Below, in pieces: positions 25,481 through 38,245 of a DNA stretch of 64,000 bases (its first letter is position 1; each line of letters begins with the position of its first letter). This stretch comes from Molossus alvarezi (lineage: Eukaryota; Chordata; Mammalia; Chiroptera; Molossidae): contig CM073895.1 of NCBI GenBank assembly GCA_037176705.1, positions 107,334,551 through 107,398,550 on the forward strand, written 5' to 3'. The position numbers and the translations under genes were made by a program. The notes below the pieces were generated by a model that was given only the letters and a program-made list of their open reading frames with translations, did no database searches and was not told where the DNA came from.

Positions 25481-26269
25481 GCATTCATAGAACACATCAC
25501 CGTTTGTAATAATGTGTACAGTGTGTTTGTTTTAAGGTTTATCTCGTTACATAAGACCAAACTTGTTTGATCACACAGGAAAAAATTGAAATCATATCTA
25601 TGAATATGTATATATTAACATATATATTTATACAGGTACTAGAATTTATACACACACACACACATACATATTTGCCTTATGAAACATAAACAAAAATAGA
25701 CTTCAAAAATAAAATAAAAATTATATGCACGTCAAAGTTCTAATATTTTCTTCTCTTATCCCAATAAATTGTGTATCCTCTGGGCAAACTCATCCCAATT
25801 GTGAGGATTCTGTACTCATTAGAAGCAAACTCATTTCTGCTTACTCACTCTGTTCACGGGTCCTCTGTGTCTTACTGAAAGTAGGAACTCTGTAAGTGAT
25901 AGGTGAATGCATGCATAAATAAATTAATGAATGACCCTTTATGCCAAAGCATAACAATAAGACGGAAAAACAACTTTTAACATTAATATTAGTTTGTGTT
26001 TGTTAATTTTAATATTTCTTTCCATCAACTCATATTGCACTGTTTTGGTTAGGTCCATATTTTTGGTCTATAAACAGCAAATGTCAGTGGTAGAACTCTA
26101 TTTTCACGAGTAAGTTAAGATGCCTAAATGTCTTATGCACTTCACAAAAGCCCTTGGTGTTTATGAGGCAAGGTTTTTGTTTTGTTTTGTAAATTGGTTT
26201 CCTCCTCAAACAACACTAAAGGACAATAGAAAAGAAACAGACCAAATTAATTCAGCCTAAATCCTGAAT
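25481..26269. other. AT-rich unique sequence, no gene seen
   Basis: A short (CA)n lies at about 25651-25664. A MIR-3'-end-like stretch may lie near 25860-25935 but is too weak to call. Confidence 0.5.
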
Positions 26270-27720
26270 TAATTTTTAATTAATAATCTTTACTTTTAGA
26301 ACAGTATTAGGTTCACAGAAAATTGAGTGAAAAGTACAGAGTTCCCAGGGACCCTCTGTCCCCATGAAGGTGTCACTCCCCCACTATTGACATCCCTCAT
26401 CACAATGATACAGTTGTTACACTCAGTGAACCTACTTGTCACATCATTATCAACCAAAGTTCATAGGTTACATTAAGGTTCACTCTTGACATTGTGCTAA
26501 GGGATGGATAAATGTATAATAGCATGTTATCATTGTAGTGTACAGAAGAATTTTGCTACCCTAAACATCATCTCTGCCCTAATCCCTTCTTCCCTGTTAA
26601 CCCTTGGAAACCACTAATTTATTTATTGTTTCCATGGTTTTGCCTTTTCTAGAATGTCATATAGTCAAAATTATACTGTAGCCTTCTGAAATGGGGTTCC
26701 TTCATTTAAGTAATATGCATTTAAGGTTCCTTTGTGCCTTTTTATGGCCAGATAGCTAATTTCCTTTTAGTGTTGAATAATATTCCATTGTCTGCATGTA
26801 CTACCCATGATGGTACATAATTCACCCATTCAACTATAAAGGATGTCTTGGTTTCTTCTAAGTTTGGCCAATTATGAAAAAAATATTATAAACATTCATG
26901 TGCAAGTTTTTGTGTGGAAACAGTGTTAAACTTTTTTGGATAAATATCAAGGAGTGTGATTTCTGGGTTGTATAATGAAAATATATTTAGGCATGTAAGA
27001 AACTTCCAGACTGTCTTACAAATTAGCTGTACCAGTTTACAATTCAACTAGCAATAAATGAAAGTTCCTGTTACTTCACATTCTCACCAGCATTTGGTGT
27101 TGTCAGTGCTTTGGATTTTGGCAGTTTTAATAGGTAGGTAGTAATATCTCATTGTTTTTTTTATTTACAATTCACTAATGACTTATGATGTTAAACATGT
27201 TTTCATATGCTTACTGGTGATCTATGTATCTTCTTCAGTAAGGTGTTTATTAAGATCTTTAGCCCATTCTTAAAAATTGAATTGTTCATTTTGTTATTGT
27301 TGAGTTTTAAGAGTTCTTTGTATATTGTAAATGGCAGTTCTTATTCAACTGTACCTTTTGCAAACATTTCCTCCCAGTCTATGACTTGTTTTCCCATTCT
27401 CTTGATATTGTCTTTTATAGAGCAGAGGTTTTAATTTTAATGAAGTCCAACTTATCAGTTGTTTGTTGTAATGGATTATGCCTTTATTGTGGTATTTAAA
27501 ATGTCACCACTATGCCCAATGCCCTCTAGGTTTTCTCCTATGTTATCTTCTGGAAGTTGTATAGTTTTTTATAAATGCTGTAAGGTCTTTGTCTAGATTC
27601 ATTTTTTTTTCCATGTGGTTGTCCAGTTGTGCGAGCACCATTTGTTGAAAAGATTATCTGTATCACCTTTGCTCCTGGGCTAAGATGCTATTTATTTATT
27701 TGGTAAAAACTAGTGGGATT
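26270..27720 (-). mobile_element. ancient L1, 3' end to RT region, minus strand
   Basis: Plus-strand text runs through antisense L1 blocks: the 3' UTR at 26280-26600, the ORF2 end near 26780-27000 (GAATAATATTCCATTGTCTG) and ORF2 up to 27690 (GTTGTCCAGTTGTGCGAGCA). It is heavily diverged, with no reading frame left. Confidence 0.75.
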
Positions 27721-29112
27721 CTAAATATATTTTTAAAATTAAGTCAAGAGTAATTGCTGTCAGACTTAAAGTTGAGTGTCAAAACAATAACAACAAAAAA
27801 CAGAGGAGTAAAAAATACCTCCATCCAGTGTTTTTGACCTGAACATTGTGGAGAGAGTTGTCATTTATTAAATGGTAAATACTCAGAGAGAAACCATGTG
27901 GCAGTGCTGAGCTGGGGTGAAGAGATGGTGAGCATGAGTTTATTTCTGTAATGTTACATGAGAGATACCTACTGGGAGGGATTCGAGTCAGAAATACAAA
28001 ATTATATATTCCAAAAGAATTAAAAGACGTTAATCACTCACAGTTCTTTTTGCATTTTTTTTTTTTTGTTATTACTCATTCCAGATATAATTTCTAGGTT
28101 TGTGTTTCTTCTTCCATAAACATTAAGATTTAATTTGTGTTGCTTGGAGCAGTGAGAAGGTTTTGGTTATACTCCTGTTTAGTAATATCATAACTCCTGT
28201 CTGTATGGGTTACCTACATTCCCTGTTTATAATTAACCTGAAAACCCCAAACATGCAAATTTGAACAGCAGAAAGGCCCTTCTAATTTGTGAGCCAAAAC
28301 TTATACAGTGTACTAAACCCAGTTTAGCTTCCAAAATAAAGTTATTACAAAATCTGAAATATAATAAGAAACCTATTCCAGTAAATATAAGCATATGAAG
28401 CATTATTTTTATCATGAGGTTACTATTACAATCTATTCTAAAGTTTTACTAATGTACTACAATTACTTAAATTACTATAGAATAAGTAATTTTTCTTTCT
28501 TTCTTTTTTTTTGTATTTTAGAGATTACAAAACAATAGTTAAAGGGGATGTTGAGAGATAAGTGTGAGAGGGTAGAGTAAAACTATGTCCACAAACCATG
28601 ATACCCCTATGAAGCAAAAATTTTATCAATGTGGTAGCAAGATTGGGATTCTGGTATTGAAATCACAGGAGAACCATTTACTGTGGATATAAATATTTAT
28701 ATATAATGCTTTACTTTTATCTCCAAATATTATTATTTGTTTATTCCAATTATGTGAAACATAAAAAGGCCAAATAAAATATTATTTTTGACGTACTCTG
28801 GGAAGCATGATAGATTATTCTATTTAAACCTCATCTGACCACTGTTTTAATGCCTATAGAGAAGATAATGGAGAAGACTTAGATCTCATTAAATGCTGCT
28901 GAACTTTGATGGCATATATCCTTTTAACCAACTTCTGCTGCCAACTGCAGTCTAGGCCTTTAGACTAGTTATGCAAATAAAAGTGAACAAAGCTAATATA
29001 TAATAAAAAACACCTTTGATTATTTTATTTATTAAGCTTTTTGGAGTTTTGTACCAAAAAGTAGAGATGGAAATGTCTGCAGAATTTGTGTTCAGACAAT
29101 TATAAGGGATCA
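27721..29112. other. unique-looking AT-rich sequence, no gene seen
   Basis: Short ORFs only, and no repeat family recognised. Confidence 0.55.
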
Positions 29113-29152
<40 letters not shown>

Positions 29153-29182
29153 CACTACCACCACCACCACCAGCACCACCAT
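29113..29182. repeat. (CA)n followed by (CCA)n microsatellite
   Basis: About 36 bp of CA dinucleotides (29115-29150) are followed by an imperfect ACC/CCA trinucleotide run to about 29180. Confidence 0.95.
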
Positions 29183-29439
29183 TTAATTAATAGTAGGACA
29201 AGTTTTAAAAGTAATTTTAAATTTGGGGCTTTAAAATTTGCATTGTAACATTTCTAAACATTTTATTGGATTGGAGTTTGCTATAGTTATTTTGGTACTG
29301 TAATCTTACCTTTTACATTTTATTTCAAAATATATGTTTCAAGTAAAGTGATATGTAGCTTCAACGTGTAAGTTAAAATATAAGCAACACTGTTGTATTT
29401 TAAAAGCCTTTATATCAGTTATGGGTCAACCATAGAAAC

Positions 29440-29592
29440 AAAACTAACAAGAAATCTATATCTATTATCTGTTATCTATATCTATTTCTACCTCATCTCT
29501 CTCTATATATATGTATATATCCTTATTTATTATCTGTCTATATCTATATCTAACCTGTATCTGTATCTATATATCTATAATTCTATAAAGGG
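29440..29592. repeat. imperfect (TATC)n / (TA)n microsatellite
   Basis: TATCTATATCTAT-type units with interruptions span about 150 bp. Confidence 0.85.
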
Positions 29593-30657
29593 ATATGCTT
29601 CAGGGAATTGCCTTATCTAACCATGGGAGCTAGTGAACCTATCTCTGTAAGACTGTTGTCTCCTTGCTTGATGCTGGAGCTCAAAACTTTCTGGCAAGGT
29701 GATCCGAAGGGAAGATCATGCATTTGTAAAACCTACAGAATGTTCTCCAACAGAATATACTTGAAACCTTTGTCCATTCTTGTTGCTTCTGACTTTGGTG
29801 ATAAAGACACCTTGTAGAAACTGGAGCCCTGGAGCTAAACACACATCCTGGGTGTAGGAATCAGAGAAGCTAAGAAGGAATCCGAGGGGTAGACAGAGAA
29901 GGGCAGACCAAGCTGCTGCTTCACATCCATCAGCAACCATGTTCATGCGCTAGAGAATGGATGCTGCTTTTCTCCCTTTCCAAGATCTCACACAGAGCTC
30001 CCCTGTGGCCCACCCCAAACTGAAACATGCAAGAAAAGGAAAAGTCTGGAATATTTAATAAAAATTAACATCTCACAGAGCCATAAAACATTTTTCGGAA
30101 ATGATCAACCCTCAGTACCACGTTTTATATATTTTGTGTTTCCCCCCTGCAAAAAAATAAAATACAATGCATGGAATATACACAACAGCAAAAGAAGAAG
30201 CATAAATATACAGAAGCATCACATACTTATTTGGGAAAATCTATTATTCAACTTTTTATTTAGAAATTTTTTGAGTCCACAAAATAGTAGAAAGAATAGT
30301 ACAATGAACAGAGGTATTCCCTTTGCCTAGTTTTATACTTGGCATGCTTATTTATTATATTTTCTTAATTGTACACCTCTCACCACACACACACACACAC
30401 TTTTTCTGTGTGTGATTTGATACACAAATCTGTAAACATCATGATAGTTCACTTCCAAATATTGCAACATGTATCCGATAGAAGAAAAGGACATTCTTTT
30501 ATCATTGAATTATTCGTATGTATTAGATACATCACAATCTATATCATAAATATACTGTTATAATTATCACCCAGTTGAACTATAACATATCTAATACTAT
30601 TACTTAATATGTAACCTTTCTTAAATATTTCCCAAATTTTCTTTTTCCTAAAAACTA
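29593..30657. other. no gene seen; possible old interspersed repeat at 29600-30040
   Basis: The stretch after the microsatellite has the less AT-rich texture of an ancient interspersed repeat but I cannot name it. A (CA)n lies at about 30384-30400. Confidence 0.4.
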
Positions 30658-30839
30658 TGTTTTTATTGATTTTTTAGAGAGCAAGGAAAGGAGAGAGAAA
30701 GAGAAACATCCATGTGAGAGAAAAACATCAATGGGTTGCCTCCTACACGCCCCCTACTGGAGATGGAGCCTGCACCCAGGCATGTGCCCTGACTGGGAAT
30801 CAAATGAGGACCTCTCAGTCCCTAGAAAGATGCTCAATC
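30658..30839 (-). mobile_element. VES SINE, minus strand, truncated by L1 insertion
   Basis: The minus-strand VES body runs from its tail at about 30658 to GATGCTCAATCC at 30828-30839, then stops where an L1 begins. The complement of the tRNA-like head expected next is missing. Sequence after the L1 (ATTGAGGCCAG near 33288-33298) may be its degraded remainder. Confidence 0.8.
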
Positions 30840-33287
30840 CAAATCTGATCCAGAAACACATGAAAAAAATTATTCACCATGACCAAGTGGGATTCATTCC
30901 AGGGACGCAAGGCTGGTACAATATTCGCAAATCAATAAACGTGATACACCACATAAACAAAATGAAGAATAAAAACCACATGATCATATCAATAGATGCT
31001 GAAAAAGCATTTGACAAAATCCAGCATCCATTTCTGATAAAAACACTCAGCAATGTAGGAATAGAGGGATCATATCTCGACATAATAAAGGCCATATATG
31101 AAAGACCTACAGCCAACATCATACTCAATGGACAGAAACTAAAAACATTTCCATTAAGAACAGGAACAAGACAGGGATGTCCACTTTCGCCACTCTTATT
31201 TAACATTGTACTGGAAGTCTTAGCCACAGCAATCAGACATGAAGAAAAAATAAAAGGGATCCAAATTGGAAAGGAGGAAGTGAAACTGTCATTATTTGCA
31301 GATGACATGATATTATACATAGAAAACCCTAAAGACAACATCAAAAATCTACTCGACTTAATAAATGAATTTGGCAAAGTAGCAGGATACAAAATTAACG
31401 TCAAGAAATCGACGGCATTCTTGTACACCAATGATGAACTCACAGAAAGAGAAACTGAAAAAACAATCCCATTTACCATCGCGCCAAAAAAATTAAGATA
31501 CCTAGGAATAAACTTAACCAAAGAAGTAAAGGACCTATTTGCAGAAAACTACAGGTCATTGAAAAAAGAAATAGAGGAAGATATAAAAAAGTGGAAGCAC
31601 ATACCCTGTTCATGGATTGGAAGAATTAACATCATTAAAATGTCCATACTACCCAAAGCAATCTATAGATTCAATGCAATCCCCATCAAAATACCAACGA
31701 CATATTTCATAGAACTAGAACAAATACTTCAAAAGTTCATATGGAACCAAAAAAGACCCCGAATAGACACAGCAATCTTGAAAAAAAAGAACAAAGTAGG
31801 TGGGATCACAATACCAGATATCAGGTTATACTACAAAGTGACTGTAACCAAAACAGCCTGGTACTGGCACAAGAACAGGCCTATAGACCAGTGGAACAGA
31901 ATTGAAAACGCAGAAATGGACCCAAGGCAATACGCTCAATTAATATTTGACAACGGTGGCCAGAGCATACAGTGGAGTAAAGACAGCCTCTTTAATAAAT
32001 GGTGTTGGGAAAATTGGACAGCTACATGCAAAAAAAAAAAAAAAAATGAAACTAGACCATCAACTTACACCATACACAAAAATAAGCTCAAAATGGATAA
32101 AAGACTTAAATGTGACCCGTGAATCCATAAAAATTCTGGAAGAAAACGTAGGCAACAAAATTTCGGACAACATACGGAGCAGAATTTTTACTGATACATC
32201 ACCTAAGGCAACAGAAATAAAGGAGAAAATGAACACATGGGACTACATCAAACTAAAAAGCTTCTGCACAGCAAAAGAAACAATCATCAAAATGGAAAGG
32301 CAACCCACTGTATGGGAGAACATCATTGCCAATGATACATCAGATAAGGGGTTAATTTCCAATATATATAGAGTGCTCCTACAACTCAACAAAAGGAAGA
32401 CAAAGAACCCAATTAAAAAATGGGCAGAGGAGCTGAATAGACACCTCTCCAAACAGGACATACAAATGGCCAAAAGACATATGAAGAAATGCTCAACATC
32501 ACTAATCATCAGAGAGATGCAAATCAAAACAACAATGAGGTATCACCTCACACCTGTCAGAATGGCCGCCATCAACAAATCATCAAACAACAAGTGTTGG
32601 CAAGGGTGTGGAGAAAAGGGGACTCTAATACACTGCTGGTGGGAATGCAGACTGGTGGAGCCGCTATGGAAAACAATATGGTGCTACCTCAAAAAATTAA
32701 AAATTGAACTTCCATTTTACCCAGTGATTCTACTTCTAGGAATATACCCTAAGAAGCCTGAAACACCAATCAGAAAGAATATATGTACCCCCTTGTTTAT
32801 AGCAGCACTATTTACAATAGCTAAGATCTGGAAACAGCCCAAGTGTCCATCAGTAGACAAATGGATAAAAAAGCAGTGGTACATATACACAGTGGAGTAC
32901 TACGCAGCTGTAAGAAAGAGATCTCTTATCCTTTGAGACTACATGGAGGGACCTGGAAAGTATCATCCTAAGTGAAACAAGTCAAACAGAGAAAGACAAG
33001 TTTCATATGATCTCACTTATTTGTGGAATATAATGAACATAACAGTCTGAGGAATGGGGTAGTCCCAGAGACGTGGAAGTGGGGTACAGACTGACAATCC
33101 CCAGGAGAGGGGGTGGTGGGGGAGAGATAAACCACATACCTTATATGCATGCATGCATGAACAGTGGACATGGACAACAAACTGGAAAAAGGGCAGGGAG
33201 GGAGGGGGAGGGGGGAATCAGAGGAAAAGGAGAAACATCTGTAACAAAAATTAATTAATAAAAAAAAATGTAAAAAAAAAAAAAAGA
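30838..33287 (+). mobile_element. youngest-looking L1 in the window, 5' truncated
   Basis: About 2.45 kb from the RT domain to an A-rich tail (33250-33287). It retains the longest L1 frames here and lacks ORF1, the endonuclease and the 5' UTR. It inserted into the VES SINE at 30658-30839. Its 3' UTR has the block GACAATCCCCAGGAGAGGGG, then the G-rich stretch and the ATTAATTAATAAAA tail shared by the younger L1s of this window. Confidence 0.95.
30850..32936 (+). pseudogene. L1 ORF2 fragment: RT and Cys-rich C terminus
   Basis: The first frame reads through RT from [14 protein letters not shown] at about 30877 and includes [12 protein letters not shown] and the catalytic block [12 protein letters not shown] (about 31288-31323). 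It then drifts off in the 17-A run at 32030-32046. A second frame resumes ([20 protein letters not shown]) and ends at 32936 after the Cys-rich motif ([18 protein letters not shown]). Apart from that homopolymer shift I see no break in the retained 690 or so codons. Without the endonuclease and start region it is not a complete ORF2. The open frame beginning at 30731 fuses SINE sequence to ORF2 by chance. Confidence 0.85.
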
Positions 33288-35765
33288 ATTGAGGCCAGAT
33301 TTTTAAAAAAAGATCTCTCGATTTAGATTTTATTGATGTTTTCATTATTTGGGAAAGTACATTATAATGAGGCATGTTGTATGCTATTATACCTTAGACA
33401 AATGTGAGTTTTTGTTGATGACTGAGTACATGGATATTCTATATAACACATTTCTTGGACAGTATCAGTCATTGTCTTCTGCTTCTATTTTCCCTCTACT
33501 ACCAGGTTGGTGTTAACAACAGCAGAATATTTTCCCCTTCCAGCTGAATTAAAAGGTAATTATATTTGTTTCTAGGGTGACCACAGGTTTTTGTGGTGAC
33601 ATTGTGGTTGGGAGATGATCCTTCTTTATTTGTATTATATGAGCATTTACACTGCATCCAGAGGCACATGCCTAAGAACAGACATATATCTGCACCTGGA
33701 CTTAGATCTGTTGACTATTATAAGTAAAAGGTAAGTAATCAAATTCATCAATTCTACTTTACAGATAGGGTAGCTAAATTGTAAAAAGATTAAATCACAT
33801 GCAAAAAGAAACATTGTTAAAAAGAAATAAAATACTAAGAATCACATCTTATAATATGGATTTTTATTGTGTGTTTTAAGATTATCTAATTAAAATTATC
33901 TAATTAAAATTAATGTGGATGTAAAAGATTAAGAAATAAAAATTAAAGTGACCTTTTATAAGAGAGAATAAGTTAAAATTAAGCAGTAATATTTGTTTTA
34001 CCATTGCTGTGGCATCTATTATAAGGTGCTGGGAGTGGAATGGAGTAGTGTTTATAAAATACAAAATTAATATCTCACATAATCATATACATAATACATG
34101 TTAAATTTATTAAATTTTAAAATATTCTAAATCTATAATTTTTATCAATGAAGATAGAATAATAAAATCTATCAATTTAGGAAAGAAATATATATTTTGA
34201 TTTTGAAAAGATATACATTTACAAAGTCTGGAAGACCCCATTCTACATTAACTTGTAAAGGGTAGGGTATTTCACTTTAATTTAAAGTGATTTATTTTTA
34301 ATAGGTTATATAAAATATAGTTAAAATGTTCCAGATGGTAAAAGTAATATTCCTTTCAAACCCTGTTTCCCAAACACTTCCTTTCCCCCAGAAGCAACCA
34401 TTTATCTGTGTCCCACATGCTCTTCCATAAATAGTCAAGCTTTCACATATTTTAGCTGTTAATCCCTTGAAAGGGTACATAGTGGATTAAAATATTGGAA
34501 CACTTCCCACAGCTCCAGCTTAAGAATAATGCATGCCTTCAGTTCCTCCAGCAGCCGACCTGCTTTCACCACCCTGTCCTTCCAAGCCCTGCTCCTCCTC
34601 CATGGTACAACAAACCAAGCAGTTATGTCTGGCACAGATAGAGCACGTGAGATCCTGTTCTGGTAACTCAGAGGTGCCTATCCTGATTGGCCACCTGTGT
34701 CTCATCTCTCATTCAGTAAAATGTACCTATAATTTCAATGAAAGTTGGTATGGATATTTCTGTGGAATCTTCTATTTACTTCAATAATAACAACTTGTCT
34801 CAAGGCTACTGTATCTCTTCAGTTTTGACCGTCTGGTTGGACCTCTTTTAGGGAAATGTGCTCTTACAACTTTGTCTAACTCTGTAGCTGCAAGGCTTAA
34901 TTTTTTCATTGTTTATGTTGGGAGAACTCCATTACTACATCTTAAGCTGTGTGTTAATATTATTGTGACCTTATTTGAACCCTATAGACAGATAAGGTCT
35001 ATAGAAATCTGGCTAATATATTTATTATTCTTGGAATCAAAAGTTTTTAAATAACATTTTTGTCTCAAAGATTATTGAAATATACTAGCAATGTTATGAA
35101 AACTCTGTTACTTTAAAGTTTCTAGTTCATAGGGAACAAGTAATTTACATTGATAATAGTTTAATGCCAGCACTATTTGAGCATTTTCAGTAACAAATAT
35201 TCTAACATTAAAATTATGACACAAAAAAAGCACTTGATACTGATAAGACAGCAGTGCTTCATGAATATTAAATCTTTAACTTTCATAAAGTCACAATTTT
35301 TTTCTTTATTTATATAAAGTAATTGAAGCATCTAATGCTGTTCCAGTGCAACTGCAACTTAGACTTTAGGAAATGACCATGTACTGTAACACTAAAAATC
35401 TCAAATCTATGTAAAATAATTGTATTAATTTGTTTTTAATTCCTTATTTATTTCTTCAATTAAAATAAGATTTCTTTATGTAGCAAAAATGTATTAAAAC
35501 TATTTTTTATCACACACATATACATAAACAGATTTTATTTGTTTTTTTCACATGCATTTTCATATATTTTTATAAAATAATTTAATTTTTACTGAACAGG
35601 TATCCATGTAAAATATCTATACATCTTTTAGAGTAGAAAAAATAAAAAAGATGCCACCCCAAAGAGTTTTGATCACAGACATTATGGAAATAGGTATAGG
35701 CTTTGAATGAATACAACTGTGTGGTCAGGAAACATTGATGAATTTATATTAAGAATTTAGGGTTT
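33288..35765. other. AT-rich unique sequence, no gene seen
   Basis: About 2.5 kb without recognised coding sequence or young repeats. A less AT-rich island at 34510-34720 has short ORFs without family resemblance. Confidence 0.55.
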
Positions 35766-36432
35766 AATGAGTGGATAAAAAAGCTGTGGGCCCTGGCCAG
35801 TTTGGCTCAGCGGTTAGAGCGTCGGCCTGCGGTCTGGAGAGACCCGGTTTCGGTTCCCGCTAAGGGCACGTACTTCGGTTGCAGTTTGTCCCCGGCCCTG
35901 GTTGGTCGTGCGGGTGGCAGCCACTCGATGTGTCCCTTCACGTCGATGTTTCTCTCTCTCTCTCCCTCCCACTCTATCTGTACAAAAAATGGAAAAATAT
36001 CCTCGGGTGAGGATAAAAAAAAAAAAAAAAAAAAAAAAGCTGTGGTACATATACACAATGGGACACTATGCAGCTGTAAGAGACATCTCTTATTTTTGAG
36101 ATGAAATAGAGAAACCTGAAGAATATTATGCTAAGCAAGATAAGCCAGTCAGAGAAAAACAAATATTAAGTGTAATATTTGTGTAATATAATAAACAAAA
36201 TAAGCTGATGAACAAAATAGACCCAGAAACATAGAAAGGAGTACAGTTCAGACTGACAAACCTCAGAGGAGCGGTGCGGAGGGAAGGAATGAGATAAACC
36301 AAAAAACTCCTTTGCAAGTATGCATAAACAATGGACTTAGACAACAAAGCTGTGGGATAGATACTGGAAAAATGGTATCTTGAGGAGGGGGGAAAACATC
36401 CGTAACAAAAATAATAGCAAAAAGAATAAACC
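35766..36432 (+). mobile_element. L1 3' end interrupted by a SINE
   Basis: The L1 ORF2-end sequence GAGTGGATAAAAAAGCTGTGG (35770-35789) is interrupted by SINE-B. It resumes at 36033 and runs to a degraded 3' UTR and tail near 36430. Confidence 0.88.
35790..36032 (+). mobile_element. young SINE-B with exact target-site duplication
   Basis: A tRNA-like head (GCCCTGGCCAGTTTGGCTCA) is followed by the A-box region, a B-box-like GGTTTCGGTTCCCGC, the pyrimidine tract, the ATATCCTCGGGTGAGGAT tail and a run of more than 20 A. The 13-bp sequence AAAAAAGCTGTGG flanks it exactly (35777-35789 and 36033-36045). Many CpGs are retained. This is the best reference copy of the family in the window. Confidence 0.93.
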
Positions 36433-36462
36433 TTATTTTGGTACATAAAAACAAAGGATTTG

Positions 36463-37566
36463 AAAGAATATATGCACCCCCAGGTTCGTAGCAGCACTAT
36501 TTACAATAGCTAAGATCTGGAAACAGCCCAAATGTCCATCAGTACACGAATGGATAAAAAAGCTGTGGTTACCTCAAAAAATTAAAAATTGAACTTCCAT
36601 TTGACCCAGTGATGCCACTTCTAGGAATATACCCTAAGAAGCCTGAAACACCAATCAGAAAAAATATATGTACCCCCATGTTCATAGCAGCACTATTTAC
36701 AATAGCTAAGATCTGGAAACAGCCCAAGTGTCCATCAGTAGACGAATGGATAAAAAAGCTGTGGTACCTATACACAATGGAGTATTATGCAGCTGTAAGA
36801 AAAAAAGATCTCTTATCATTTGAGACGACATGGAGAGACCTGGAAAGTATTATCCTAAGTTAAATAAGCCAAGCAGAAAAAGACAAATACCACATGATCT
36901 TACTTATATACAGAATATAATGAACATAACAGTCTGAGGAATAAAGTAGACCCAGAAACACAGAAGTAGGGCAAAGACTGACATCCCTCAGAAGAGGGGA
37001 TGGGGGGGAGAGATAAACCACAGAACTTATATGCATGTATACATAACCAATAGACATGGACAACAAAGCCGGGGATGGGGCGGGGTGGGGTGGGGAGGGG
37101 GATGCCAATGGGGTAAAAAAGGAGAAACATCTGTAAAAAAAAAAAAAAAAAAAAAAGCTGTGGTACATATATGCAATGGAGTACTGTGCAGCTGTAAGAA
37201 AGAAAGATCTCTTATCCTTTGAGACAACATGGAGGGACCTGGAAAATATTATTCTAAGCAAAACAAACCAAACAGAGAAAGACAAGTATCATATGATCTC
37301 ACTTATTTGTAGAATATAATGAACATAACAGTCTGAGGAATGGGGTAGTCCCAGAGACATGGAAGTGGGGTACAGACTGACAATCCCCAGAAGAGAGGGT
37401 AGGGGGGAGAAATAAACCACAGAACTTATATGTATGTATGCATGAACAATGGGCATAGACAACAAAGCTGGGGACAGGGTGGGGAGGGAGGGGAAGGGGG
37501 GAATCAGTGGGAGAAAAAAGAGAAACATCTGTAACAAAAATTAATTAATTAATAAAAATAAAAATA
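36463..37566 (+). mobile_element. L1 3' end (host of a nested L1)
   Basis: It is flanked by AAAGGATTTG at 36453-36462 and 37567-37576. The outer L1 consists of 36463-36568 plus 37151-37566, separated by a second L1. It is 5'-truncated near the end of ORF2. Confidence 0.88.
36569..37150 (+). mobile_element. nested young L1 3' end
   Basis: A 5'-truncated L1 starts TTACCTCAAAAAATTAAAAA and ends in an A-run. The same 13-bp word AAAAAAGCTGTGG flanks it (36556-36568 and 37151-37163), and outer-L1 sequence resumes after the second copy. Confidence 0.92.
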
Positions 37567-37576
37567 AAAGGATTTG

Positions 37577-38059
37577 GGGTTTAAATCCATAGCTAGTTAG
37601 AGGAAAAGCAAATTCATTCTGGAAAGATACAGCCTCAAAGTAGGCCTGTCAAGATTCCTAAAATTAAACTGTGGTTAACATGAGTCTATAATCCAAAATC
37701 ATAAGCCACACAAGGAAAATGAAAAAAGTAAATAGAAAAGAGGGTCCAAGCACTAGAAAAAGCAAGAGTGAGAGATAGAGACAGAAGAGAGTTCAGAGAA
37801 AGGAGAGATAGAAAGAGGTAGAAAAAAAGAGGTGCTATAGATTCAATCTTTGTGTCCCTCCAAAATTCATGTTGAAATTCTGACCCTCAGTGTGATGGTA
37901 TTAGAAAGTGGGACTTCGGGAAGTGACTAGGTCATGAGAGTAGAGCCCTCATGTATAGGGTCAGTGCCCTTGTTGAAGAGACTCCAAAACTGCATCACAC
38001 TATGGTAACACTGAGGACAATGGAACAAGGCTGCCAGGAATTAAGCATTAGGTACAGAG
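37577..38059 (+). mobile_element. unique DNA, then a MaLR-like LTR fragment (about 37830-38010)
   Basis: GCTATAGATTCAATCTTTGT, then CCTCCAAAATTCATGTTGAA and GTCATGAGAGTAGAGCCCTC resemble ERVL-MaLR (MST/MLT1-class) LTRs. The family assignment is from memory of the pattern. 37577-37829 has nothing recognised apart from AG-rich repeats near 37760-37825. Confidence 0.45.
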
Positions 38060-38245
38060 CAAACTAATTAGATGATTGTGGGAAATCTATTTAATATCTT
38101 TGGGACTTAATTTCATCATATGTAAAATGAAGATAATAATACCTACCCTATAGAACTATTATGTTTATAAAATGAATTATTATTTGTAAAATATTTAGAA
38201 GAGTGTTTGGTACATAGTAAGTATTATGTGTTCATTAGAAAATAA
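38060..38245 (+). mobile_element. MIR SINE remnant
   Basis: The pattern GGGAAATCTATTTAATATCT, then CATCATATGTAAAATGAAGA, then TTTGGTACATAGTAAGTATT matches the ordered blocks of MIR (core, then L2-like tail). It is ancient and diverged. Confidence 0.75.

Noticed and set aside
29113..29182. Poly-Val/Cys ORF on the minus strand
   Set aside because: It is translation of a CA/CCA microsatellite.
30731..30850. N-terminal extension of the 463-codon L1 frame (starting [12 protein letters not shown])
   Set aside because: It is translated VES SINE sequence joined by chance to ORF2 at the insertion point.
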